A stretch of 64,000 nucleotides of DNA from Pholis gunnellus (taxonomy: Eukaryota > Chordata > Actinopteri > Perciformes > Pholidae), in the NCBI GenBank assembly GCA_910591455.2, contig OU342804.1:7124633-7188632 (forward strand), in the 5' to 3' direction. This document shows, in pieces, positions 1 through 45,900 of the stretch. Under the pieces are notes generated by a model. The model was not told the DNA's origin. It saw nothing but the letters and a program-made list of their open reading frames with translations, and did no database searches. Position 1 is the stretch's first letter. Each line of letters begins with the position of its first letter. The position numbers were made by a program, and so were the translations under genes.

Positions 1-33464
<33,464 letters not shown>

Positions 33465-33552
33465 TTTTCTTTTGACAACAACAAAAGACAAACACCAGAG
33501 TAGTGTGTGTTTTTTAATCTCGCTCAAGTGACAAAATCATTGATAATAAAAA

Positions 33553-33564
33553 ACTTCCGGAAGT
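33553..33564. promoter_or_regulatory. Palindromic ETS site upstream of ddb1
   Basis: ACTTCCGGAAGT is a perfect palindrome holding two back-to-back GGAA cores, the motif of ETS/GABP factors that drive many TATA-less housekeeping promoters. It is about 90 bases upstream of the ddb1 ATG on the minus strand, where the 5' UTR or promoter should be. The factor that uses it is inferred. Confidence 0.5.
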
Positions 33565-33825
33565 AGTTAGCGGATCCGATTTGAGCATGGAGCGTAGACC
33601 GTGAGCGGAAGCTGAAGGTAGAGCGCCCCCTGGTATATCGGAGGCCGGTTGGTCTCAACGGTTAAAACTACTAGTGGTGGAAATTACTTAAGTATACTCG
33701 AGGCACTTAACTTGAGTATTGCTATTTTCTGCAACTTTATACTTCTATTCCTCTACGAATCAGAGTGAAATGTTTTACTTTTAACTAGAATACATTCAGT
33801 GGTGAAATAAGTGAGCTTATATCAA

Positions 33826-34060
33826 AATCAGAATCAGCCTTATTGGGCTTGTATGTGTACGCATACAAGGAATTTGACTCCGGTTTTCACGTTGCTTTCA
33901 ACGTACAAACATAGAATGTACAAATAAAAAATAAAAACAAAGACATTAAAGACAACAAAGTAGAACAGAGGTAAGCATAAACATTTAAACATTTAACTAC
34001 TATGTACAATATAAATATATATCCAAAAGTATATATATGAACACAAACAACAATAACAAT
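33826..34060 (+). repeat. Interspersed fish repeat fragment
   Basis: The segment beginning near 33826 (AATCAGAATCAGCCTTATTG, then GGAATTTGACTCCGG) is a sequence I recall from many teleost genomes, followed by an A-rich tail with ATATAT. Its class is not decided here, and the right boundary is approximate. Confidence 0.5.
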
Positions 34061-35053
34061 GGATTTTAGATATTGTTCGCTGAGGTAAAAGTAACAACAT
34101 TCCTATGTGTTGTTTTTTAAAATAATATTTTAATTAAATTTTCTTATTTTCCACAAGAACAAAAATAATAAAACAAACAAATAAGAACACAAACAAACAA
34201 AAACAGTTCAGAACAGTGAAGCAGAGGTTACAGGAAATAATGTAAAATACTCCTTGTAAAATAATGGAGGAAGATCTAAATAATTCAGATAGCCCCCTAA
34301 CCCCTAATAAAGACTTTCTGGTCACCAGGGTGGTGAATTCAATTTCCTTTTTATTCAAGTTGCTAAAAGAGCTCACACAAATCTCTCATTCGAAATATCT
34401 AAATATGCTCTAACTTGCAGAACATGTTGTGTTTATTGTACATTAGGACCGCATCACTCATATTAAGAAGCTGGCTGAGAAAATAGGTCACCATGCAGGG
34501 CCTTTAATGCCTCGAGGATCACACACAATATTACATTTCTTCTTTTTTTCCACTATGAGCTGTTGCACCACCACCAGCAAAGTTTGCCTTGAGAGCAGTG
34601 ACCCCTGCTGCCCCTGTAGCACTATTACAGAGTTACAATATACACATGTTCCTGAATACAGTGGCAGTAGAAATACTGCTGTGCATGAAGAGAATAAAGA
34701 CTGAAAGCTGCAGGACAGACTCAATTATTTATTACCTTGATCCAACATAATAAGAGAAAATGACAGCAACATTTTACCACTGTAGTGAAAATAATAATAT
34801 GTGTAATTGTTCTTGAATAGCTTTCACTGTTGAATACAAAATACATTTAAAAAAGGCAGAATCATTAAAATGGTCGCTGCAGTAAGATCATGCAACACAA
34901 AAGCAGAAATGATGTTGCTATTGTGCTTTATAACCGGAAGTCTGATGTTGAGTTGCTGTTTGTTTGTTTTTTTGTGGTGGACAGTTATTGCTGTTCTGTC
35001 AGTTCGTTGGGAAATATCAGATTCCACCTGAACGCACCATCATGTGTAGCGTC

Positions 35054-35067
35054 GTTTTCATGGAAAC
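35054..35067 (+). promoter_or_regulatory. RFX X-box-like site upstream of cfap70
   Basis: GTTTTCATGGAAAC resembles the RFX-family X-box (GTTNCCATGGNAAC type), an imperfect palindrome found close to the start of many ciliary genes. It lies about 86 bases before the cfap70 ATG. The 3' half-site (GGAAAC) is good; the 5' half has two departures from consensus. Function is inferred from position and from the gene's ciliary role. Confidence 0.45.
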
Positions 35068-35152
35068 GGAACTCGAAGACGAAGAACCGAGCCTCAAACC
35101 GGTGGCTCGCTAACTTTAATATTAGTTTACCGTTAGTCTGACGTTGAACACG

Positions 35153-36261
35153 ATGGAGGCTGCTGAGAATACTGTAGAAACAAACCACAACACTATCAAC
35201 ATAACCGTCGTCCGTGGAAATATCCTGGTACGCTCGTTAAACGTTGTAAACGTGTCGTTTAATACAAACATCGGGTCAGGACTTTAGGATCTGATGTTAA
35301 TTACTATATTCTGTTTCCTCTCTTTTCAGCAAGGTGGAAAGACGGGCCGCCTCCAGAGTTTTGTGCAGGTTGAAGTGGATGGAAATGTGCTGGGAGAGTC
35401 GGCGAAGAAGCAGCTGGACCCAGCGGAGCAGCGCATTGACTACGACTTCACCTGCAGCTTCCACTGCCCCAGTACCGCCCAGGCCCTCAGTGACCTGGCC
35501 CACAAACCCATCATATGTAAGCTGGATCTGTACATGTTGTTCTGTGTGTCCTGATATCTCACAGTGGAGAAAACCAGCCTGACAAGGACATGTGTGAACA
35601 TTTATCTCCATCTCTTCTTTCAACTTTTGTCAATTCTCGTTTGACAAATTTGCCACCAGCGTCCCCTTTAAGGCAACACTTAGCTGATTATGTCCAGATT
35701 TATAGGCTGCAAAGTCTGATATATTGGTATTTTAATTTAGAAAATGTTTCATATTCCTGCCTTTTCTTATTTGTTTATTTGATAAGGGACAGTGCACATT
35801 AATAAAAACATTGCTGTAAAGTTAAATAGGGTATTTTTCATAGTCCCAAGAGGCAGATGTTACAAAGTCAACCTAAAAACAGAATATAAGATTACATTTA
35901 CAAAGTTATGTAATATTCACCCTTTACAAAGCGTGCAGAAACAATGAAAGAAGTGAGAATATTAATATAAGTATTATCATCATTCAGGAGACTCGTATAC
36001 GACATTGTCAAGTACTAACAAGACAACACAGAGGCTCTCAGATTCAACACACACAAAGCAAATGAAATGAGGGATATGTTAAATAAAAACATGGACTAAA
36101 GACAATATCATGCTGCATTGTTAGACACTAAAGAACATCCATGTCAGAGGCACAAAACATAAAAGAATGCAGAGTATGTGAAATATATAAGTCAGTCAGA
36201 CACAGCTAAACAACAATTAAAGACATGCATGCAGGTAGATGAGGGTCGACCTGCAATTTCA

Positions 36262-36301
<40 letters not shown>

Positions 36302-39300
36302 GGGTGACGACAGACAGACAGGTGACGACAGACAGGTGACGGCAGGCAGACAGACAGATGTAACACTTTCATAGCTCACTGATAACATACAGACAAAACA
36401 GATTAGAAAACCCTAATGTGTGGCTTTACTGTACGTTATTGTCACACTGGCTAACTACTTTCATGTATTGTTGCCGTTGCGTTTCAGAAGAACCGGCTTT
36501 AATAGCCTTCAACATCTATAATGTCCAGATTTCGCTTTTGCTGCAATTTCGTTGTCTGACGATGACGATATTTATTTTAGCATAATTAGTAGGTTTGTCA
36601 TTTTCCCCCTGATCAGACATCCTGCATTGACAGCCCTCCGTTTTCACAGCTCTGTTTGATGAAAGTTGGTTTTGTTGTGGTCAGTGACGGTGATGGAGTT
36701 CCTGCCCGAGGAGAAGAAAGTTGAGGCGAAGACAGCGATGCTGGGCCAGGCTGTGGTCGACCTGCTGCCGCTGCTACAAGGTACAGCTGGATGTGTCTAG
36801 ATTGAAAGCACGCTGGTGTATCTCCCTTAAATGTCCGTTTCTGTTACGTGGAGGTCAGAGAGATTTTCTCTTCTGTCTTCAGGTCGGTGCAGCTTCTCGT
36901 CCACAGTCCCACTGAATCCAGGGACGGCCTCCTCAGCCACAGAGTCCTCCCTGGACTCCTTCTGCAGGGTTGGTTGGTTAATGACTCGACAATAATAGCC
37001 TCACTCATTATTAAGGGCAGTGTCACGGCTACTTTAGACAACAGAAAGGCCACAACCCCTGTTTATTTGCAGTTGACAGTTAATAGGAGAAAGCAACACA
37101 CAACGTGTTTCTTTCCGTTTCCATCTGTGTGTTGACAAAAGATCATTGTGTGTGATTCAACTACTCACTCAGGAGACGTGCTTTCATACTTCTTACTCAG
37201 AAACGTAAAATCGATACCTGTTGTCAAATTAATTTTAGTTATCTGTTCTGAATTTAGATATAATAAATGTTCCTAGATTTGCTAATTCAATGAGTGAGTT
37301 CTACCTTTGTATTTTATGTACTTTATTTGAGTTATGTATTTTGTCTGGAAGTCATTTTAACGATACTTGCGATCAAGGCTGGATTACCAACCAGACTAAT
37401 CTCACATCTGTAAAGGAATCTGAACCACTGAGCACAATAAGAGTACAATATCAACTGAGGAAGACACTGCAGTATCAGCTTATGAGCAGATGCTCATACG
37501 GTCCATATTCATTATTAATACTTAATAAAATGATTTTAATGGACTTACCACAGTAGGGGCCCACCAGCTTCTTTATTTTCTGTAGGCCCCTGAACATCTG
37601 CCATCGATCCGGCCATTCCTGCAATGAACTGCCAGACATTGCCATCATTTAAAACATTTGTTCTGCAACGTGAGGGGTGAAAAGTGGTTTAATTAAAGGT
37701 TGTGCAATATAATATTTAGAGTGAGACACTGGAGAGTTATCAATCTGTAGACCTTCATCTACTGAGGTACTGTAGCCAAGTCTTTCATATTGCTTGTATT
37801 TATTTAGTGGATTAGCCATAAACGAACATTCACGTGTGCTTATTTAATCTATTAATGCTTGCTCTATTAAGACATTTACCACTTCACAGTATGATTTTAT
37901 TTTGTAGAACAGTCCTATTTACATCCGCGAGATTAGATTATCGCCCACCATGGTTCACAGAGAGCGAGTGGATTGGATCTGAAACAGATGGAAGTCGTTC
38001 CTCCCAGATTTCTGTAATCAGTGAATGTTCCTCAGTCACAGAGCAGCTTGAATGTGCATACAGCAGTTAGAGCCAGAACTAAGCAGATGGCCAGCCAAGT
38101 CCTTTCAAAGTGGACAAGGAAGGTAATCGAATCAACTCACCAGAGCTTGTACAGTTAAAGTTTGGGTGGATCTCAAAACCTCCCAACATGTCACCAAGTG
38201 TCACCTTTTACTGTCACATGGAAAAGGTCTCGTGGCGTTGCTACGTCACGGTCTCTAATCACACCTGCTCACGGTGGGCTGCAGTGAATCCATATGGACA
38301 TCTGGCAGATAGGTACCAAGAGAAATAGTTCAAAAAACGACGAGAATCATTGTAATCCAACACATTTCACACTTCATTTCAGGCCACAGAAATCCAAAGG
38401 GCTGAATATTTTCCCTCCGGGGTTTGGAAATGCACTGAGTACCTTCAGGACAGTGAACCTCTGTCACGTTACACTTTACATCATTTAACAAATTGAATGG
38501 CATTTCCAGACAATGTCATTAAACAGTTAATACATAAAACGTGAATGTGCCTCAGGTTGTGACCCCCCAGCAGTCCACCCTGGATGTGTGTGTCAGCGTG
38601 TCGAATCCAGTGCTGTCCGAGGCTGAACTATCAGCCTCCAACCTGCTGACGGTTACAGTGGAGACAGCGTTCTCCGTCCCAGAGTCATGGACGCTGCAGT
38701 CCGGCCCCACCTCCACTCCCTACAAATATGCTGCTGCCCTGGAAGTCCCGCTTACTGCACAGGTTTGTACTGTTTAAAGCCCTCCAACAAAGAAAAAAAA
38801 ATGTAGAGACATTTAAGCACGTCATGATCTTAACATCGTCTGAATCTCTCCAGAGGGAAACATTTTAACACTGTGGCTGTTCGATTCCTCCGACTCCCAG
38901 AAAGACCAGGTGCTGTTGTTCTCTGAGGGGAAGCTGAAGGCAGGCGGGCAGAGGGAGCAAGATGGCCGACAGAGGAAGTGGCCCCATCAGGCCCCGCTGG
39001 TCCCGGGGAACCTCTTCCTGCCCGCTGCCTTCCTCCAGGAAGAGCCCGTGGAGCAGGAGGATGGCGAGCTGACTGGTTTACAGGTAACCGCACATGTGGC
39101 CTGCAACAACTGCTGCTAATTGCGTTAGCTGGAAGGCCTCGGTACGTTGATAGATGTTGCCGTTGGGCACATCGCTGCCACCAACTGTCTAAATATAAAA
39201 CAGCGTGAAAGTGAAGGATGTCACATGAATGTCGTTCATTTCATAGATACGGACAGACTTTAAGGACATTTGACAGGCTTAGATAGTGACTAAAGAAGTT

Positions 39301-42300
39301 TAAATACGTTAACAATATCAAAAGTAAATATTCATAATAGCGTATGTAATACTGTAGAAGATCTAAAATTATTAAAGGCACCTTTTATGTGGATTTCCAA
39401 TCAGTGTTGATCATAAATGTTGTCAATTAAAGTAATGCATTTCTCATGTGAGCTATATTGACCCAGAAAGCTGATTGCTTCTGCTTGCACAGCCCTGCCA
39501 GTAGTGCCTACATGTCCCAGGATGCATTGCATGCTTCAGTCCAACGGAAGACTTCTGTTGGTCTTGAGGAGCCGCAGCATTCATTTGTGCACAAGCTGCA
39601 AACTCGACTGTACATTCACGTGAAATCCACACAGCTGAATTTCAACTAAATCCAAACTCGTCTTTCTCGGTGCACCGAGGAGTTCATTGCTTCAGTCGAC
39701 CACATTTACCAATCACCACTGATTGGACACGCACATAAGAGGTGCAGAATTTTCCCTTTACATTAACTCACACACAGAGTTACAGGGCTGAACGTCGAAA
39801 TGTTCCTACAGGACCGGGAGTTTCGCAAAGTGGCGGAGACCATGAAGAATAGGGTGAGCTGGGACACTGAGATGCGCTGCTTCCTGGATGCAGGAGGAAC
39901 CACCAGGTCTACACACACACAACACACTCCTCCTCCTCCTCCTCCTCCTCCTCCTCCTCCTATCTCACCATCGTACCTGTTGTTCGTGACTTTTAAGAGA
40001 TTATTCTCGAAAGGGAAAGTCAATCATCAGTTTTTTGGGGGCTATGTCCGGGCTTTCTTCAAAATAATCACATTTAAGGAGCATAGCAGAGTGTATACTG
40101 TAAAACGTGGTTCCCCCATTCATTGCGTTTAAAGGCCAAATGGAAATGAAATGAGGAAGTCACAGAATTCACCTGATCTTGAAGTAACACCCTTATAAAA
40201 TACGGAATGAGAAATACAGATACAGAAAAAATATTTGAAAATATGTGCTTGAATGTTCAGGCTGCAGCAGAAGATCACTGAGTGCAGACTGTGGCCGGTG
40301 GAGATAATGAGGTCGACAAAGGCAGTAAAGATGGTGAGACAGCTTTGTTATCTAAAGATAGTTTCAGAATTGGTCCCTCTCTCTCTCTGTACTATTATGT
40401 CCCCTGCAGTGTTAGCTCTCTAGCCTGAACCAAATATAAGAAAAATGTGGGATAACATTCATATTCGTTTCAGGCAAAATAGCAAAAAAGGTGAACCAAA
40501 GCTAATGTGAAACATTTTGTGAGCACTAAACATGTTTTATGAGTTTAAAAACCTGAAGCAATGATCAATGACCAAGCAATGTGTCATCTAGTCACACGTG
40601 TGTGTGTGTGTGTGTGTAGCTAGATGAGGGGAACCCAGAGATCCCCTTCCATGGTGTGGCATTTGTGGACGTGGGGTGGCTGCTGTATCCTGGAGTCCGC
40701 CGCATCCGAGGAGCATACAGCATTCAGTCCTTCTCCGAGGCTGAGTTGCTGGAAAAGGTGGCACAAACATACACGTACAACTCATTAGCTTCAGATTTTT
40801 GTTCATTTATTCATAGTTCTTGATCTCGGTCTGTTTACTGGATCAAGCGTCGCATAATGACGGATACACAACGCTTTTTTAGAGGAACACTTTCTGGAAA
40901 TACGTTTGTTGGCTTTCTTAACCAGAGTCTGATGAACTGATCAATATCAGCTCCACCCCTGCGTGCCCAGTACATAAATATGTTGCTTCTCATTGATCTT
41001 TTACTTAAAGGCCAAGCAGAGCGTCAGTGTGTTGAAGGAGCAGGTCAAGGCTGCAGCCAACGAGGTCAAAGATTGTGCTGGCTCAGCTACAGGCTCTTAC
41101 AAGGCGAAGGCAGGGAAGAAATTGGATGGATTGAGATCGAAGGAGCCAGACAAAAAGGTCAGAATTTTAAACATGAACTTTTAGTTTAGAGAATTTTCAG
41201 GAGCATGGAGACATAAAATAGGCCCTTAAAAGCCTTCCAACTTGAGCAAAACAAAAGCAGGATTTCTGCAGCTATTTTTTTTGTTTGTTTCACCAGCCCT
41301 GAAAGTATTTAAAGGTGCTGTATACGAGATTGGGAGCATTTATATCGGCTCTCAACATGGTGAAGGCTGAGCCAGCGGCTAGCAGCTAACGGCGCTAACG
41401 GTGCAAACAATGGCAGAAGTGCTAACAGAGCTAACAGTGTTTACCTGAGGGGTTAACCAGAGGGTGGGTGCTATGATTCCGTATGAGAGCAGTGCAGAGC
41501 TGGCCCGGCTATGTCAACAGCAAGGTGAAGCTCTGCTAACAGCACACACAGAGGGAGAGTGACTCCACTACATCTTTACATAGATGATAGTTGTTTGCTG
41601 CTACATTAGTGCTGAACATCGTATAGAACACCTTTAAACTTTACACCCAGGTTGTGCTTGTGAAGGTGGGACCCTAATGTTACCTGTTTCCGTTATGGCA
41701 GCAACCTGCTAGTCAGAACAAAATGACTGTAGCCGCCGTGGTGGCTGAAAGTGAGCCGCACGTCAATATGAAGGGAAATGTAAGTTTTTACAGAACAGCA
41801 ACACAACTCTGTTCAGTATTAGATGCTTTACTGGAAACTGTGGTTGTAGTTAGTCTAATACAGATAATAGCATATTAACACCTAATTCCTGTTTATTGCA
41901 GATTTACGGGGAGGCCAGAACTTATATTATCATTGAGATAGCCTTGGAGAAACCGCTGGTACCCAAACCATCTCTCGAGGAACTGTCCAGAAGGTAATTT
42001 GTTATAAATCCTCAAAGTGTCCCGTGGTCACTAAGTTTGACCTGGTTGTATTGGTTACTCTGTCTGGCTAGAATGAATCATACTCGTTTTAAGGGACCGT
42101 TTTTATGCACTCTTGTCTATTACATTTGGTCGTTGCACGAAGTATGTGCTGACATGTGTCTCTATTTCCTGCAGGGTGAAGGCGTTGATCCCACCCAGAC
42201 CTCCATTTCCAGCGGGTCCCTGCAGAGCAGAACGAGTAAAACACAGACACAGTTAAAATGAACCACACACCAGCAGAGAGTTTGCTTCCTTGCTGAATAC

Positions 42301-42627
42301 TCTCCACCGGTGCGTTTTCCTGCAGGCAGTGCTGGACTTCCACAGACAGGTGGGCAACGTGGTGACCAATGTTTCGGACCAGTATGGGGAATTGTTCGGA
42401 GCCGGATGCAAGCCGCCGGAAAACTGCAGCCGGGAGCAAATGTATGTTCAGATGATGGGATCGCTCAATGACTCTGGGAGATATCTCGCCTTCAAGGAAC
42501 AGATGAAGGTCAGAACATACATTCTAGGTCGATGGATAAAACTCACAGAAACCCTGAGTGGATCTGTAGCCCATCGGGTTTGTTACTGAGGGGGTGGCTC
42601 CTCTGTAACTATTTGACCACATAAATG

Positions 42628-42707
<80 letters not shown>

Positions 42708-42839
42708 CATGCAGTGGTGAGGATCGTACGCGACAAGATGCAGCGGACTGAGTCATTCACTGACCCTCAGGAGCTAAAACATTTTGTCAGCCAGCTCTAT
42801 GTCTACCTGGTGGACGAGATGCACATAGTGCTCAACAAG

Positions 42840-42913
<74 letters not shown>

Positions 42914-45900
42914 AAGTGTATGTGTTTCTACTGTATACACATGTACATATTTATGTTAATATTTATCCTCTCCTCACCAGATTTATTCAGATGACGTCGT
43001 TGATGATGACTCCCCGGATGAGATCCAGTTGAGTTCTTCTCAGCTCAGACATTTTGCCAGAGAGGCTCAGCTTACTGGGGATTATCAGCAGGCTGTTCAG
43101 TACTACCAAGAGGTACAATAGCACTAAAAGGCATACTCGCCTCTCGTTATACTTCTGCTCCTCACTCATAATAAATGAGGAGAAGAACTTGCTGAAGAAC
43201 TTCACAGAAGTCTATTCATCCACTCTTTTCAGGCCTCTAAATGAATTAGTTGCCACACATGTCCACACATGTCCACACTGGCTTCTGTTTGTCTGTAATC
43301 ATTGGAGCATATCAGTGTTTTGGGGTGTTTGTTTCTTGTCCTAAGTGACCACAAGTCATGTGCAGTGATTAATAATGGCTGGTAAAATAACTAAAGTTGC
43401 CACTGAATGTTTGTTTTCTGTTTTGCTGCAGTTGGTGGTGAGGCACCCGAATGAGCCCTCCCACAAGTTTGAGTTGGGAAGCTTTTACATGCACACCGGA
43501 GACTACATGAAGGCCAAAGAGTGTTTCCATAACGCCGTGTCCGTCCAGCAGGCACACCAGCCCAGGTTAGAAATGCTCCAGTTACACTTAAAATATTAAT
43601 ATATATAATTATATAGCCATGAGCTCAACACAGAGATCCTGAGCCTGTGTACTGTATATATCAATGAGAATAAAATAGTTGACGGGTGTCTATTGGCATT
43701 GTGTAACAGGACACAACAAACATAGTTCCAGTTCTCTGCTCCTAATCAGCGCTAAGCCACACAGCAACATCGTTAATGGTTAAAAACTCACCTCCACCTC
43801 ATCACTCATTGTCCATCACTAGAGATTTTAACCGCAATCACAACTGATACAAAATGAAAAATCAGGAGCAGCGCACCCTGACTTTTCGTTGGAAGGTGAC
43901 TTAATAGTTATATGTATTCACAGGTGGCCAAAGAATCAGATTCACTGGTCCAATCTAAGTGAACTGGGAAGTGGTGACCTGTGTGTCTGTGTTCTCTTGT
44001 TTCTCCAGCCTGATGATGTGCGGGGTCTTGGCAGCGATGTATGAGCGTCACACGGAGGCCCAGATCTTCCTGGAGAGGGCCACCAGCATCGACCCGCCCA
44101 GTGTGGTGGCCTGGACGCTGCTGGGTGAGATGTAGTCCTACTCGCTGCTCTTTAACCGGAGAACCTGCTGCTAACAAAGAACACGTACTGGACAGACCAA
44201 CGATCGGATATTATCCAGTCAGGGTTGTCTGTCTACCCACAATATGATGGAGGCTCCTGTGAGGCTTCAGCTGCACAAGACACTTGAGAAGTCTTTGTGT
44301 ATTGGCTGGTATTGTTTTCTTCTGTGGACACTGCTATAGCGTCACAACCGTGCAACACGCAGTTGCAACACTTTGCAGATGTGTAGTTGAGATCAAAATG
44401 AAGGCAGAGTTTCAAAATTGCCGTTTGTTGAGCAACGGTACCGGATGTAGGGTGGAACATTTTTTACAAAGTTTGAGACAACTCATATCTTAATTTACTT
44501 GGTCAATCTTACGGGTATTTATGAGATGATGTCCAGGTCTAAGTGTGTTGAATGTTAGTGCATGTACGTGTTTACTAGAATTTATAATTTTCCCCCTCCC
44601 CACTTTACAACACTGTGCCATGAGTTAGCCGGTGTGATCCCATCACAAGATGGTCTCTAGTTTCTTTTATTTTTAATTTAACCGCAGTAATGAGCCCCAG
44701 AGTCTCACTTCCTTAGCTAGGTGGGTAAATCTTTAAAAGCTCATAACTTTAAATTCTTCAGTCTGGTTTTAGTACAAAGTTTAAAAATGCTGAAAAAAAC
44801 TAATGCAAATGCACAAAAATGGTAAATATTCAAAAGTAACATTCTTTCAACCATCACAATCTCTGACCCTAAATGACTGTGAGTGGTTAAGACAGATGCA
44901 TGCTGGGAATTGCTCAGTCTCATTTCACGTTTCTGTCTCTGCTGTCCAGGTCTGCTCCATGAGATGCAGAGCGACTCCATCCTGGCTAAGAGGGCTTTCC
45001 TGGAGGCCAGAAGGCTGCTGAGGGCAAACAAAGCAAAGATGAGGGAGGAGGAGACGACGGACAGGGAGAACGACAAGGGGGAGGAGGAGAAAGACGAGGG
45101 AGAGGAGGAGAAAGACGAGGGGGAGGAGGAGACGACGGACAGGGAGAAAGACGAGGGGGAGGAGGAGAAAGATGAGGGGGAGGAGGAGAAAGATGAGGGG
45201 GAGGAGGAGACGACGGACAGGGAGAAAGACAAGGGGGAGGAGGAGAAAGAGCAGCGAGAGGATGAGGAGATAGACACGGCTGCATGTCAGTCTCCCACCG
45301 ATAAGAAAGGTGAGCAGCAGTGCGATTAAAAGGGTGCGACGCCTCTTCATCTGAATGTAGTCATGTGTTGGTTTTCTCTCGTCACGTGGAGGGAAACCAG
45401 GCAGCCGGCATGAAGCCATTAAGACTTTTAAACAGAAACGCTAGAGGCCACTCCTGTTCTAATGGATCTCGTCATGAGTCTTGAATACATGACGAAACAC
45501 ACTGAGCTCTGTTAATAATCACATCCAAAATACTTTTTATTTGTAACATTTATTATGAAATCTAAAATAACAGGAAATGGTGCATGTTGGACAACTTCTC
45601 AAATAGCAATGGATTGTAGTTTTGGTTTTATTTCTATTCTTGTGCACTTGATTTAATCTATCAGGACAGAAAACCCCAAATGTTGATAAAGAATGTTGAT
45701 TTATATAAGTTTAGATGCAGTCTGTTGGTAAGAACCACCGAAAAAGAATCTCTTCTGTGTGCGATGCTCGCTACCTGACAATGTTACCGTCGTATTCTCT
45801 CAGACCCAAAGTGTGGAAACCAGAACCAGAACCAGAACCAGGACTCAAAGGTGCAGAGAGACTCTCCAGTACAGCATGTCGGCTCCAGATCAGCTCCAGC

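Larger units (their letters stand above)
33465..35152. other. Divergent ddb1-cfap70 intergenic region
   Basis: About 1.7 kb separates the two start codons. Each end holds a putative proximal promoter (ETS site near ddb1, X-box-like site near cfap70). The middle contains a fish interspersed repeat near 33826 and AT-rich sequence without convincing coding potential. The ORFs at 34488-34724 (minus) and 34507-34704 (plus) overlap each other and match nothing I recognise. Confidence 0.7.

Noticed and set aside
34488..34724. Small gene between ddb1 and cfap70
   Set aside because: Overlapping ORFs on both strands with no motif, no splice context and low-complexity stretches.
44925..45419. 164-codon minus-strand ORF (and 44986-45285) rich in Leu/Pro/Ser
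   Set aside because: It is the antisense shadow of the Glu-rich minisatellite in cfap70 exon 19. The plus-strand frame joins perfectly to its neighbours and matches CFAP70.
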